A stretch of 64,000 nt of DNA, taken from Salipaludibacillus daqingensis (GTDB lineage Bacteria; Bacillota; Bacilli; Bacillales; Salisediminibacteriaceae). Position 1 is the stretch's first letter. Every line of letters begins with the position of its first letter. The position numbers and the translations under genes were made by a program. The stretch covers positions 124,001 to 188,000 of the forward strand of contig NZ_JARZHF010000009.1 of the NCBI RefSeq assembly GCF_029891575.1, written 5' to 3'. Of the stretch, positions 51,285 to 59,352 are shown piece by piece. The notes beneath the pieces are model-generated. The model ran no database searches and was not told where the DNA came from. It saw nothing but the letters and a program-made list of their open reading frames with translations.

Positions 51285-52835
51285 TTAAGCTGCATTTTTC
51301 TTTGATTTTTCTTCAATATGAATGATTCCTTGATCACGCGCCATCTTACCTGCAACCCTTGGTGCTAGCCATAGCATAGGTAAAAGAATAAGAGAGACAG
51401 GAACAGCTGTAAACACAATAAATGATTGGAGGGCATCGATACTTCCTTGTCCAATAAAGAGAAGAACTGATGCAACAGCCCCCATGATTACTGCCCAAAA
51501 TACACGAAGACCACTTGGTGGGTTTCCACCACCAGTAACAGCCATTGAAATCGTATAAGACATAGAATCACTTGTCGTGGCAACAAATACAATTGTCACA
51601 AGTAAAAATGCTGCAGCTAATGCTGTACCAAATGGAATCTGTTCGACAATAGCTATCATTGCAGCCGGCATTCCTCCACTTTCAAGTGGCCCCGATACAG
51701 ACCCTTCTGTTTGTAACTCATAAAAGATTCCTGAACCACCAACCACGGAGAACCAGAAGTTCGTGACAATAGGTGCAATAATCGCAACTGCTGTAACTAA
51801 CTGGCGAATCGTTCGACCTCTAGAGATTCTGCTAATAAAAATAGCCATCATTGGACCGTAACCGATAAACCAACCCCAGAAAAAGATTGTCCAGAATGAT
51901 AACCATTCTGCATCGCCACGATATAAACTATTTACAAAGAAATCATTTATATAAACCCCAAATGATCCAACAAATGAATCAAAAATAAATGCGCCTGGTC
52001 CTAATAAAAGAACGAGTACTATGAGAATAAATGTGAAAATAACGTTGAAGCGACTTAAGATTTGAATTCCTTTGTGGACGCCTGTCACTGCAGAAATCGT
52101 TGCAATTGTAATAAGTCCAAAAATAATGAGCAATTGTGTCAAGAACGTGTTTGGAATTCCAAATAAAGAATCTAACCCATATGCAGCTTGAAGCCCAAGA
52201 AATCCTATCGGACCAATCGTACCAGCAGCTACTGCAATAATAGAAAAAGCATCAACTAAAGTGCCTAGTACACTTTTTTCCATAATCTTTTCTCCAAAGA
52301 TTGGATAAAGAAGAGTACGTGGCTTAAGTGGCATCCCTTTGTGAAAATGACCATACATCATCACAATGGCGCTCAATGTACCTAAAATTGCCCATGCAAG
52401 AAATCCCCAATCTAAGAATGACTGTGTAAGAGCTGGAACAACCGCTTCTTGCGTACCAGAAGCAACATCATCATACATAGGTGGTGTCGATAAGAAATGG
52501 TACATCGGCTCTGCGGCTGCCCAAAAGACTCCACCTCCAGCTAATAATGTACACATAATAATGGAAATCCATTTGAATGTGCTCATTTCAGGTTTGTCCA
52601 ATTTGCCTAGTTTGACTCTTCCATATTTTGAAAAAGCGATCGCTAATGCAATTAAGAAAGTAAGTAACATTAGCACCTGCCAAAATGCTCCGAAAAACGT
52701 TGCCGAAAATTCAAATGATATATTTACTAAGTTCCCTACCATTTCAGCATTAAAAATAGATGCGAGGACGAACACAAGAAGTAGTCCCCCACTAATAGCC
52801 ATTACTGGCCAGTCAATTTTACTTTGATATTTCAA
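51285..52835 (-). CDS. BCCT-family transporter (betaine/carnitine/choline)
   Basis: A 516-residue transporter with 12 predicted helices. LAGGGVFWAAAEPMYHF, WAILGTLSAIVMMYGHF and SFWTIFFWGWFIGYGPMMAI are the helix 2, 4 and 8 family segments; the Trp-rich helix 8 forms the aromatic box for trimethylammonium groups in BetP. It imports compatible solutes, probably Na+-coupled, for osmoprotection. The exact substrate is not readable. The short C-terminal tail (RDQGIIHIEEKSKKN) suggests limited osmosensing compared with BetP. Confidence 0.9.
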   Translation of the reverse strand: MKYQSKIDWPVMAISGGLLLVFVLASIFNAEMVGNLVNISFEFSATFFGAFWQVLMLLTFLIALAIAFSKYGRVKLGKLDKPEMSTFKWISIIMCTLLAGGGVFWAAAEPMYHFLSTPPMYDDVASGTQEAVVPALTQSFLDWGFLAWAILGTLSAIVMMYGHFHKGMPLKPRTLLYPIFGEKIMEKSVLGTLVDAFSIIAVAAGTIGPIGFLGLQAAYGLDSLFGIPNTFLTQLLIIFGLITIATISAVTGVHKGIQILSRFNVIFTFILIVLVLLLGPGAFIFDSFVGSFGVYINDFFVNSLYRGDAEWLSFWTIFFWGWFIGYGPMMAIFISRISRGRTIRQLVTAVAIIAPIVTNFWFSVVGGSGIFYELQTEGSVSGPLESGGMPAAMIAIVEQIPFGTALAAAFLLVTIVFVATTSDSMSYTISMAVTGGGNPPSGLRVFWAVIMGAVASVLLFIGQGSIDALQSFIVFTAVPVSLILLPMLWLAPRVAGKMARDQGIIHIEEKSKKNAA

Positions 52836-52983
52836 AATTAGCCTCCTAAAAAAGATTATATACAGATTTTTATCATGTCGAAATCACATAAGTTTTTATT
52901 ATAAAGAAAAAGAACTATAATTTCAACGAACAATATTTGTAAGTGACGTTTTTTCATCTAAACATTGTAAAAGCCCTATGCAA

Positions 52984-53010
52984 ACCATAACCGATCAATC
53001 GCATATGCTA
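52984..53010 (+). promoter_or_regulatory. Sigma-K-type promoter of the 110-residue gene
   Basis: AC (52984-52985), 16 bp, CATATGCTA (53002-53010): full match to AC-N16-17-CATANNNTA, 33 bp before the ATG. Confidence 0.6.
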
Positions 53011-53042
53011 TAAAAAAATGATTGAAAGGTGGGTTCTTTTGG

Positions 53043-53375
53043 ATGTTTTACTACCCTTTGTACACATCTATCGGTTATCGTAATCCATATCCCCCTGTGA
53101 ACATATCGATTTTTCAAGAATCTTTACAAATGTCCCCTCAACTCCTCCAACAAGCGATACAATTTATGAATCAACTTAATCAATCACCAGAAAATATTCA
53201 CGATTTAATGGAAGCTGCACAGGCCGGACAGGATGAGGAAGTGGATAAAATTACGAACCAAGCTTCGGGGGACCTAGATGTTAAAACTTCTTATACACCG
53301 ATGTCTGTTACATTTCGTTTGACACACGACGACATCCCATGTTGTACACTTACATTGAACTTAATATGGGGGTGA
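53043..53375 (+). CDS. Unknown 110-residue protein, candidate spore coat component
   Basis: The ATG follows AAAGGTGGG by about 9-10 bp. The N-terminus is rich in Tyr and Pro (MFYYPLYTSIGYRNPYPPVN), the middle is helical with LQMSPQLLQQAIQFMNQLNQ, and the C-terminus has paired cysteines (IPCCTLTLNLIWG). Tyr-rich ends and cysteines are frequent in coat proteins. The sigma-K-like promoter suggests expression in the mother cell late in sporulation. No family recognised, so the coat role is inference. A terminator lies at 53445-53470. Confidence 0.55.
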   Translation: MFYYPLYTSIGYRNPYPPVNISIFQESLQMSPQLLQQAIQFMNQLNQSPENIHDLMEAAQAGQDEEVDKITNQASGDLDVKTSYTPMSVTFRLTHDDIPCCTLTLNLIWG

Positions 53376-53444
53376 AATTGATTCTAACTTTCTCTTTTTA
53401 TCGATAAGAGGTTGCACAATTTCATATCGAGCTTCACACAGTAA

Positions 53445-53470
53445 AGGCCACTTATATGTGGCTTTTTTTC
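53445..53470 (+). terminator. Terminator after the 110-residue gene
   Basis: GGCCAC/GTGGCT stem with a 6-nt loop and seven Ts. Confidence 0.75.
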
Positions 53471-53625
53471 AATTTCTTTCTCAGATATCCCATTTCTAGC
53501 TGTTGTGATTGTGCTTTCAGGGTCTTCAACCTCAATTAATTCCTCTTCATTTATAGCGAAAAGAATTGTTTATTGCTTTGCATAAAGGGAAGCAGTTTTA
53601 GAACAGTGAAAGGAGCTATTTTTGA

Positions 53626-54042
53626 ATGCTGACACCCTTGTTAATTGGTTTTACAATTATTTTTGTCATTGGAAATCTTATTTACTTCTTCACAAACAAA
53701 ACGTATAAAGAAACTTATTTTCACGCTGCCCTTTTCTATAAATTATTTTTTGTTCTTCTCGGCTTAACTTTTGGATTTGCAGGCCTTTACTACTTTTTAT
53801 CATTGGAAGAAGCCGTATTGAAAATCAATGATCCAACAGATGATTCTGTAGAAGTAACGTTTTGGAACGCACTCTATTTTAGTGGAGTAACGATGCTTTC
53901 AGTCGGTTATGGTGACCTTGTTCCTGTTGGAAGTGCCAGATTTTTTTCCCTTATTCAAGCTAGTCTCGGATTATTACTCCCTGCTGCGTGTTTTCTAAAG
54001 GCCTTTGGACAATCAAACGACAAAAAATACGACAACAACTGA
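53626..54042 (+). CDS. Two-transmembrane potassium channel
   Basis: A 138-residue membrane protein. Two or three N-terminal helices are followed by the pore helix and selectivity filter TMLSVGYGDLVPVGSARFF (GYGD), then the last helix. It is a minimal K+ channel subunit, expected to form tetramers, with no cytoplasmic RCK domain. AAAGGAG lies ~10 bp before the ATG. It may help with K+ homeostasis together with the Ktr system at 17.5 kb. Confidence 0.85.
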   Translation: MLTPLLIGFTIIFVIGNLIYFFTNKTYKETYFHAALFYKLFFVLLGLTFGFAGLYYFLSLEEAVLKINDPTDDSVEVTFWNALYFSGVTMLSVGYGDLVPVGSARFFSLIQASLGLLLPAACFLKAFGQSNDKKYDNN

Positions 54043-54105
54043 AAATAACCAATTTTTTTTACACGAATGATCCTTTCCCGGTTCGTAAAAACTATTGATA
54101 TGAGA

Positions 54106-54113
54106 GGGGGGGG
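54106..54113 (+). promoter_or_regulatory. G8 homopolymer forming the ribosome binding site of the DUF1540 gene
   Basis: Eight consecutive Gs sit 7 bp before the ATG at 54121, so length changes in the run would alter Shine-Dalgarno spacing. Confidence 0.5.
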
Positions 54114-54120
54114 ATTGCTG

Positions 54121-54276
54121 ATGGCTGTTGACGTTCTTTGCGAAGTTAACAACTGTGTCTATTGGGCAAACGGAAATAAGTGTGCCGCAGATCAAATATA
54201 CGTTGTGAGCCACACAGGACATGAAGCATCAAACCAAGAAGAAACAGATTGCAAAACATTCGAACCCGAATATTAA
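54121..54276 (+). CDS. DUF1540 protein
   Basis: A 51-residue Cys-rich protein. VLCEVNNCVYWANGNKCAAD followed by QIYVV, and a later DCKTF, form the complete DUF1540 pattern with four cysteines, probably binding a metal. DUF1540 proteins are common in Clostridia and Bacilli, often two domains per protein; this is one. I start at ATG 54121 after the G-rich ribosome binding site, not at an ATG 54 bp upstream. Function unknown. Confidence 0.78.
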   Translation: MAVDVLCEVNNCVYWANGNKCAADQIYVVSHTGHEASNQEETDCKTFEPEY

Positions 54277-54574
54277 CGGTGGCAACAGTTTTGCAAATCT
54301 CTTTCGACTCTAAGAAATCAGCCTGACGCTTTAACATCATTCTCATTTTAGAAAATCATCATTGATGGGGGGAGGCAGGGTTCTTTCCCCTCTTTTACTA
54401 ATTCTTTTTCATTCGCCATTTCCCAGGAAATTCTCCTATATTTCTTCTTTATTACTTATTTTCTGCATCAGGAACTACCTTTGTCACCTACTGACGGAGA
54501 TTATTCCTCGCTTCTCTTACATCCTATGTTAAAATGACAGCTAACATATTTATTAGTGAGAGGAATGACTGTCA

Positions 54575-54760
54575 TTGAAAGATTATCACTGTTGTGCCAC
54601 TTGCATTCATTTTGTACCTCTTAAAACGAATCACAGAACGAAATTTTACTGTGCTCGTCTAAGGTTTGAAACAAAGTCTCACTATCAATTCAATTGCTGG
54701 GAACCAAAAGAACATATTCAACGGTTAATCAATAAAGAAGAAAGGGCATCTCAAAAATAA
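54575..54760 (+). CDS. Unknown 61-residue Cys-rich protein
   Basis: A TTG start lies ~10 bp after GAGAGGA. The sequence DYHCCATCIHFVPLK, then FYCARLRFETKSHYQFNCWE, has five cysteines in CxxC-like spacing, suggesting a small zinc-binding protein; close relatives appear widespread in Bacillaceae, but I know no function. A strong terminator follows. Confidence 0.65.
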   Translation: MKDYHCCATCIHFVPLKTNHRTKFYCARLRFETKSHYQFNCWEPKEHIQRLINKEERASQK

Positions 54761-54777
54761 TCCTGAGATGCCCTTAT
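54742..54777. terminator. Bidirectional terminator
   Basis: A perfect 12-bp stem AAGGGCATCTCA/TGAGATGCCCTT between convergent genes; it overlaps the last codons of the 61-residue gene. Confidence 0.88.
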
Positions 54778-54779
54778 CC

Positions 54780-55589
54780 TTACCTTGAACGTTTTCTATC
54801 TTCTTTAATCGTTTTTGTAGCAAAGTCCACTGCTTCGTTAAGCTTAAATAACCGGCATGTTGCTTGTCCGATCTTTCCTGTTTCAACAATATAATACTTT
54901 TCAAATAAGTCCCCTATTTGCTCAAACTGATCATCACTAAACAGTATATCTCGATAATTCTTCCAAACCCTATCACCGTTTTCTTTCATTGGTGCTCCTC
55001 TATCCTCGATGATGTTGTTCCGCGCACGATACTCCCCCAAGTGGAAACATGTATTACTGTCATAACTCGTTCCGATAAATAAAACAAACGCCTTCTTTTT
55101 ATATAACCTAGCTAAAGGTGAGGTTTCGCCTAATCCAAAGTCCAATTTGTGATTAGCAACAATCTCCTGTTTATATCGCCCCCAGGCTGCAAAGGAAAGG
55201 GCAGGGTGCTCACTACGAACGACTTCAGGAAATGTGCGAAATAATTCTGGAATGTGACCCATCCTAAACGTTGGTGTCGTATTAGGATCGTAAGGTGGCA
55301 TCGTCATTCTAATCGTTTCCCACCACTCTTTTGGAACTGGAGGATCTTCCCATTCCTCAGGGTCACTTAAATCCCCACTGTGTGTTGGCATCACAACCGT
55401 CCCTTCTTCTGTCACAACGTTCATTAAAGCATGGATAACAGCAACTGCTCCACCGCTCGTCCAACCAAGAGATGAAAGGGAAGAGTGAACCAATACCGTC
55501 ATTCCTTTCTGCAAACCTAACTGTTTCAATTCCTTTTCGAGCGTTTCCTGTGTATTAAGTTCTTTTGTTTGATTAATTATTTTTTTCAT
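54780..55589 (-). CDS. Aminoglycoside N(3)-acetyltransferase family protein (YokD-like)
   Basis: A 269-residue enzyme of the AAC(3) fold. VLVHSSLSSLGWTSGGAVAV near the N-terminus, TVVMPTHSGDLSDPEEW, HPALSFAAWG and LGLGETSPLARLYKK-like text (here GLGETSPLARLYKK) mark the acetyl-CoA and acceptor regions. Chromosomal relatives such as YokD need not give antibiotic resistance. I use the second of two adjacent ATGs, because AAGGGAG is only 2 bp from the first. Confidence 0.85.
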   Translation of the reverse strand: MKKIINQTKELNTQETLEKELKQLGLQKGMTVLVHSSLSSLGWTSGGAVAVIHALMNVVTEEGTVVMPTHSGDLSDPEEWEDPPVPKEWWETIRMTMPPYDPNTTPTFRMGHIPELFRTFPEVVRSEHPALSFAAWGRYKQEIVANHKLDFGLGETSPLARLYKKKAFVLFIGTSYDSNTCFHLGEYRARNNIIEDRGAPMKENGDRVWKNYRDILFSDDQFEQIGDLFEKYYIVETGKIGQATCRLFKLNEAVDFATKTIKEDRKRSR

Positions 55590-55655
55590 CATTTCTCCCT
55601 TTTACCATGTTTGACTTTGTTTCCTTGTTATTTAATGGCTTCCTCAAACAAACCG

Positions 55656-57395
55656 TTACTTGAATTGCTGTTTAGCAAATTTCCTATACAACTCATGTGA
55701 CGAGATTAATTCCTCATGAGTTCCTACCCCTGTGACCGTTCCTTTTTCAATAAAAATAATCTTGTCTGCATCAACAATGGTTGATAAACGATGGGCAATC
55801 ACAAATGTTGTTCTTCCTTCCATTAATCGGAACAAGGCTCGTTGCACAATGCCTTCTGATTCGCTATCCAAACTGGCCGTTGCTTCGTCCATCATAAGAA
55901 TCTTCGGGTCCCTTAAGAACGCTCTCGCAATTGCTATTCGTTGTCGTTGCCCACCAGATAACTTCACGCCACGCTCTCCTATTTCCGTATCTAAACCAGA
56001 AGAATAGCTTCGAATAAACTGATCAGCATACGACATTTCTGCCACTTCCCATAGCCGTTTATCCGTTATGTTTTCTGCGTTTTCCATCCCATAACATAAG
56101 TTCTCACGAATCGTCCCCGCCATCATCGCACTTTCTTGCGGTACATAACCAATTTGCCTTCTCCAAGACTGGATAGACAACTTGTTGATAGGCGTATTCC
56201 CAATTCTTATATCTCCTGTAGTAGGTTCGTAAAAACGTTCAAGTAACGCAAACATCGTTGTTTTTCCTCCACCACTCGGACCAGCTAGAGCAATCATTTC
56301 TCCAGGCTGAGCTTTGAAGGAAACATTCTTTAATATTGGCTCATCTTCACTATACGAAAAGGACAGATCCGACACTACAATTGCCTCATTTGAAATATCT
56401 TTCTCTTCTCCGTCTTGCCCTTCTTCTGAAGGGACGTTTAAAATCCCAATGATCCTCTCCGTAGCTCCTTTTGCTTTTTGTAGTTGGGTAAAAAACGTCG
56501 CAAAGGATGTGATCGGCATAATGATCTGAAACAAATAGAGTAGAAAAGCAACAAGCGCCCCCATCGTCATTGTTTCATTTGATACCCTTATTCCTCCATA
56601 TCCGATAATCATGACAATAACCAGCATGACAACGAGGTACATTAATGGAGAGATAAGTGCAAAAATCTTAGCTTCTTTCATTCCATATTTCCGTAGCGTT
56701 TCAATTCCTTCTAACCCTTTAATCTGTTCATTTCTTTCTGCATTTGACGCTTTCATTAAGCGAATTTCACTTAAGGTCTGCTGGATTTCACCTGTAAACA
56801 GAGCGGTTTCATCTTGCAAACCACGCGAGATTCTAGCCATTTTCCGTCCTAGTGGAATCATGATTGCTAATGTCACTGGAACGGAAACAAACATTAAAAT
56901 TGTCATTTTCCAGTCCATAATAAGAAGGATAGTCACAGCTCCAAGAATAGAAATAATTCCCGTAACAAATTGAGGGAAACGGTCTGATATAAGGCTTCTA
57001 ACAACACTCGTATCGTTAACAACACGACTCACGGTTTCCCCACTGGACCGGTCATCAAAGTATCGAACTGGAAGTCGAATTAATTTTTCCCACATAAGAT
57101 TTCTCAGTCCTGCGACAATTTTTTGACCAACATAACTTAATAAATAGATCGATATTCCATTAACAATCGCTTGCACAATAAAAGCAATCAAGATAACGAC
57201 AATAATCGTTACACTAAACATGTCTACAGAAAACCCATCGACTAACTCTCTTGTCAAAAGTGGAACGACCAATCCTGCAAGCGTCGTCACTAAACTGGCT
57301 ATTAGTCCACCAAAGAGTGGCCATTTCGGAATTTTTGCTTTTAGAATGAGAGAAATAAATGGTTTTAGGCTTGTATTTTGTTTGTTTTCATCCAT
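55656..57395 (-). CDS. BmrA-like multidrug ABC exporter (half transporter)
   Basis: A 579-residue protein with six transmembrane helices fused to an ATPase. LAGPSGGGKTTM (Walker A), YVPQESAMMAG (Q-loop), LSGGQRQRIAIARA (signature) and ILMMDEATASLDSES (Walker B) are intact, so it probably works as a homodimer. The membrane part (VVPLLTRELVDGF; RYFDDRSSGETVSRVVNDT) matches the BmrA/YvcC group. AGGAG precedes the ATG. It may share a transcript with the AAC(3)-like gene 63 bp downstream. Confidence 0.88.
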   Translation of the reverse strand: MDENKQNTSLKPFISLILKAKIPKWPLFGGLIASLVTTLAGLVVPLLTRELVDGFSVDMFSVTIIVVILIAFIVQAIVNGISIYLLSYVGQKIVAGLRNLMWEKLIRLPVRYFDDRSSGETVSRVVNDTSVVRSLISDRFPQFVTGIISILGAVTILLIMDWKMTILMFVSVPVTLAIMIPLGRKMARISRGLQDETALFTGEIQQTLSEIRLMKASNAERNEQIKGLEGIETLRKYGMKEAKIFALISPLMYLVVMLVIVMIIGYGGIRVSNETMTMGALVAFLLYLFQIIMPITSFATFFTQLQKAKGATERIIGILNVPSEEGQDGEEKDISNEAIVVSDLSFSYSEDEPILKNVSFKAQPGEMIALAGPSGGGKTTMFALLERFYEPTTGDIRIGNTPINKLSIQSWRRQIGYVPQESAMMAGTIRENLCYGMENAENITDKRLWEVAEMSYADQFIRSYSSGLDTEIGERGVKLSGGQRQRIAIARAFLRDPKILMMDEATASLDSESEGIVQRALFRLMEGRTTFVIAHRLSTIVDADKIIFIEKGTVTGVGTHEELISSHELYRKFAKQQFK

Positions 57396-57586
57396 GAATC
57401 ATAGCTCCTGTTCGCTCAAAAATATCTTCTTTTCTATTATATAGTAAATGAAGCTTAATGAGAGCTTTGCCAAGGGATTCATTTAATATGAAATTTCACA
57501 AAATATTCGGTTTATACCTCAACGGGTTAGGGTAGTAAAATGATGTATGTATTAATACTAAATTTTTCTAGTTTAGGGGGAATTTT

Positions 57587-57790
57587 ATGAAATCAAACGT
57601 AGGTTCATCAGACAAAGTTGTTCGCATCGTTTTGGGTATTGTTTTATTATCTCTTCTTTTTTTAGTTGATGGTGCTCTCAAATGGTTTGGACTTATAGGC
57701 ATTGTCCTCATTCTCACAGCACTCGTTAACTTTTGTCCGCTTTACAGATTGTTCGGCATCAACACATGTAAAATTCAAAGTCGAACGTAA
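57587..57790 (+). CDS. DUF2892 small membrane protein
   Basis: A 67-residue protein with two helices: SSDKVVRIVLGIVLLSLLFL and WFGLIGIVLILTALVNFCPL, then YRLFGINTC. The RxxxG-CPLY-GxxTC pattern is diagnostic for DUF2892 (as in the membrane tail of rhodanese YgaP). Function unknown. GGGGG precedes the ATG. Confidence 0.85.
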   Translation: MKSNVGSSDKVVRIVLGIVLLSLLFLVDGALKWFGLIGIVLILTALVNFCPLYRLFGINTCKIQSRT

Positions 57791-57808
57791 AACAAAACGA
57801 ACCAAAAA

Positions 57809-57843
57809 GATCTCTGTAACACGCTTATGTGTTACAGTAGATC
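57809..57843 (+). terminator. Terminator-like hairpin after the DUF2892 gene
   Basis: A 9-bp stem CTGTAACAC/GTGTTACAG extended by GATCT/AGATC; weak T tail. The rest of the gap to 58098 holds no gene that I can support. Confidence 0.65.
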
Positions 57844-58097
57844 AATCTATTTAGAAGAATTCAGCCCTTTTCCCCGTCTCCATCATTAGAATCTTTCAAA
57901 TGAAACAAATCTTATGATCTTCCATGATGAAAACGATTGTTCGCTTGTCGAGCCCCTCCAACTAATCCTTTTGTCCGCCCTTCGATCATTTTTACTATCT
58001 CATTTTATTTTCATAGCAAAAACCTATTAGAAAACCCAGTCATTTATAAAGAAAAATTCGATTACTAATTTATGAATTATGATGGGAGGAATGTGCC

Positions 58098-59096
58098 ATG
58101 AAAAAGTTTCTCGCCCCCATAATCATTCTTTTATTATTATTCACTTTACAAATTCCCACAGCATCAGCTGCTAGTGAACAATTAATCATTATTAACAAAT
58201 CAAACAATGAACTTGCTTTTTACGATAATAGTAAATTAATAAAAAAGTTTGATGTTGCTACGGGAAAAAGTTCCACGTTGACACCAGAAGGGAAATTTAA
58301 AATTGTTAATAAAATTGTCAATAGACCATACTACAAGGAAAACATTCCTGGCGGAGACCCTAGAAATCCTTTAGGGAACCGTTGGTTAGGCTTAAATGCA
58401 AAAGGAACAAATGGGAACACATACGCTATACATGGTAATAACAACCCTAGTTCTATCGGACAATATGTAAGTGCAGGCTGTATAAGAATGCATAACAATC
58501 AAATTCTATGGTTATTTAACAGAGTAAAAGTTAATACAACAGTTATTATTACTAGCTCAAATCAGTCTTTTAATCAGATAGCGAAGGCAAATGGTTACAA
58601 GCTAAGTGGAGAAAATGTATCTACTGCGCCTAAATTCACTTCTATTTATAGACTAGGAAGTAAAGGTGACGGAGTTAAAAGTATGCAGAAAGAACTTACA
58701 TCTCTCGGATACAACCCAAAAGGAGTTGACGGTATTTTCGGTCCTGCTACTAGATCGGCTGTTATGACATTCCAACGTGATCATAAGCTAAAAGTAGATG
58801 GCATTGCAGGTCCTCAAACGTTAAAAAGTATCTCTAATAAACAAAATAACATAAAGCAAAATTCATCTAAAACTTCCACTTCTCCCAAAGTAACGACACT
58901 TAAAATAGGTAGTCGAGGCAGCGCCGTCACGACCCTTCAACAAAAACTCAATAAAGCAGGTTATAACACAAAAGGAGTCGATGGTATTTTCGGTCCTGCT
59001 ACTAGATCGGCCGTTATCAAATTTCAACGTCACCACAAATTACAAACAGATGGAATCGCAGGTCCAAAAACACATCAAGCATTAAATAAAAAGTAA
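58098..59096 (+). CDS. Secreted L,D-transpeptidase with two peptidoglycan-binding domains
   Basis: 332 residues. Signal peptide (1-24, cleavage near ASA), a YkuD catalytic domain (~25-155) with the active site HGNNNPSSIG...SAGCIRMHN (His and Cys visible), then two PG_binding_1 domains (~190-250 and ~270-330). The enzyme cross-links meso-diaminopimelate residues in peptidoglycan. The two binding repeats share a 47-bp segment differing at only three silent sites (58719-58765 and 58971-59017), a sign of recent duplication or gene conversion. GGGAGG precedes the ATG. Confidence 0.9.
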   Translation: MKKFLAPIIILLLLFTLQIPTASAASEQLIIINKSNNELAFYDNSKLIKKFDVATGKSSTLTPEGKFKIVNKIVNRPYYKENIPGGDPRNPLGNRWLGLNAKGTNGNTYAIHGNNNPSSIGQYVSAGCIRMHNNQILWLFNRVKVNTTVIITSSNQSFNQIAKANGYKLSGENVSTAPKFTSIYRLGSKGDGVKSMQKELTSLGYNPKGVDGIFGPATRSAVMTFQRDHKLKVDGIAGPQTLKSISNKQNNIKQNSSKTSTSPKVTTLKIGSRGSAVTTLQQKLNKAGYNTKGVDGIFGPATRSAVIKFQRHHKLQTDGIAGPKTHQALNKK

Positions 59097-59100
59097 CCAA

Positions 59101-59139
59101 AGAACGCTTTCCTTAATATGAAGGAAAGCGTTCTTTTTC
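59101..59139 (+). terminator. Terminator after the L,D-transpeptidase gene
   Basis: A perfect 14-bp stem AGAACGCTTTCCTT/AAGGAAAGCGTTCT with a 6-nt loop and T run. Confidence 0.92.
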
Positions 59140-59185
59140 ATTGTTGAAAGTAAATATAGCTAAAAACGAGACAGTGGAAGCGTGG

Positions 59186-59280
59186 GAAGAATGAATCGGT
59201 CTAACCGGCTAGATTGGAGCGATTCAACCAAGGAAAGAAGAATGTATCCGTCTAACCGGCCAACTTGGAATTCCAAGTTG
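59186..59280. repeat. Pair of 32-bp direct repeats ending in a 20-bp palindrome
   Basis: 59186-59217 and 59237-59268 match at 27/32 positions around GTCTAACCGGC. The second copy runs into the perfect palindrome CAACTTGGAATTCCAAGTTG (59261-59280), followed on the plus strand by CTTCTTTTT, so it may act as a terminator. No ORF. Confidence 0.6.
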
Positions 59281-59352
59281 CTTCTTTTTATTCTTAACTT
59301 CGAATGTATCAGTCTTAAGCGAAAGTACTCCTTCCTCAAAACACTTAGGCGT

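Noticed and set aside
57912-57989. A 25-codon minus-strand ORF (MIEGRTKGLVGG...)
   Set aside because: Weak ribosome binding site and no terminator or promoter linked to it; cannot be separated from chance.
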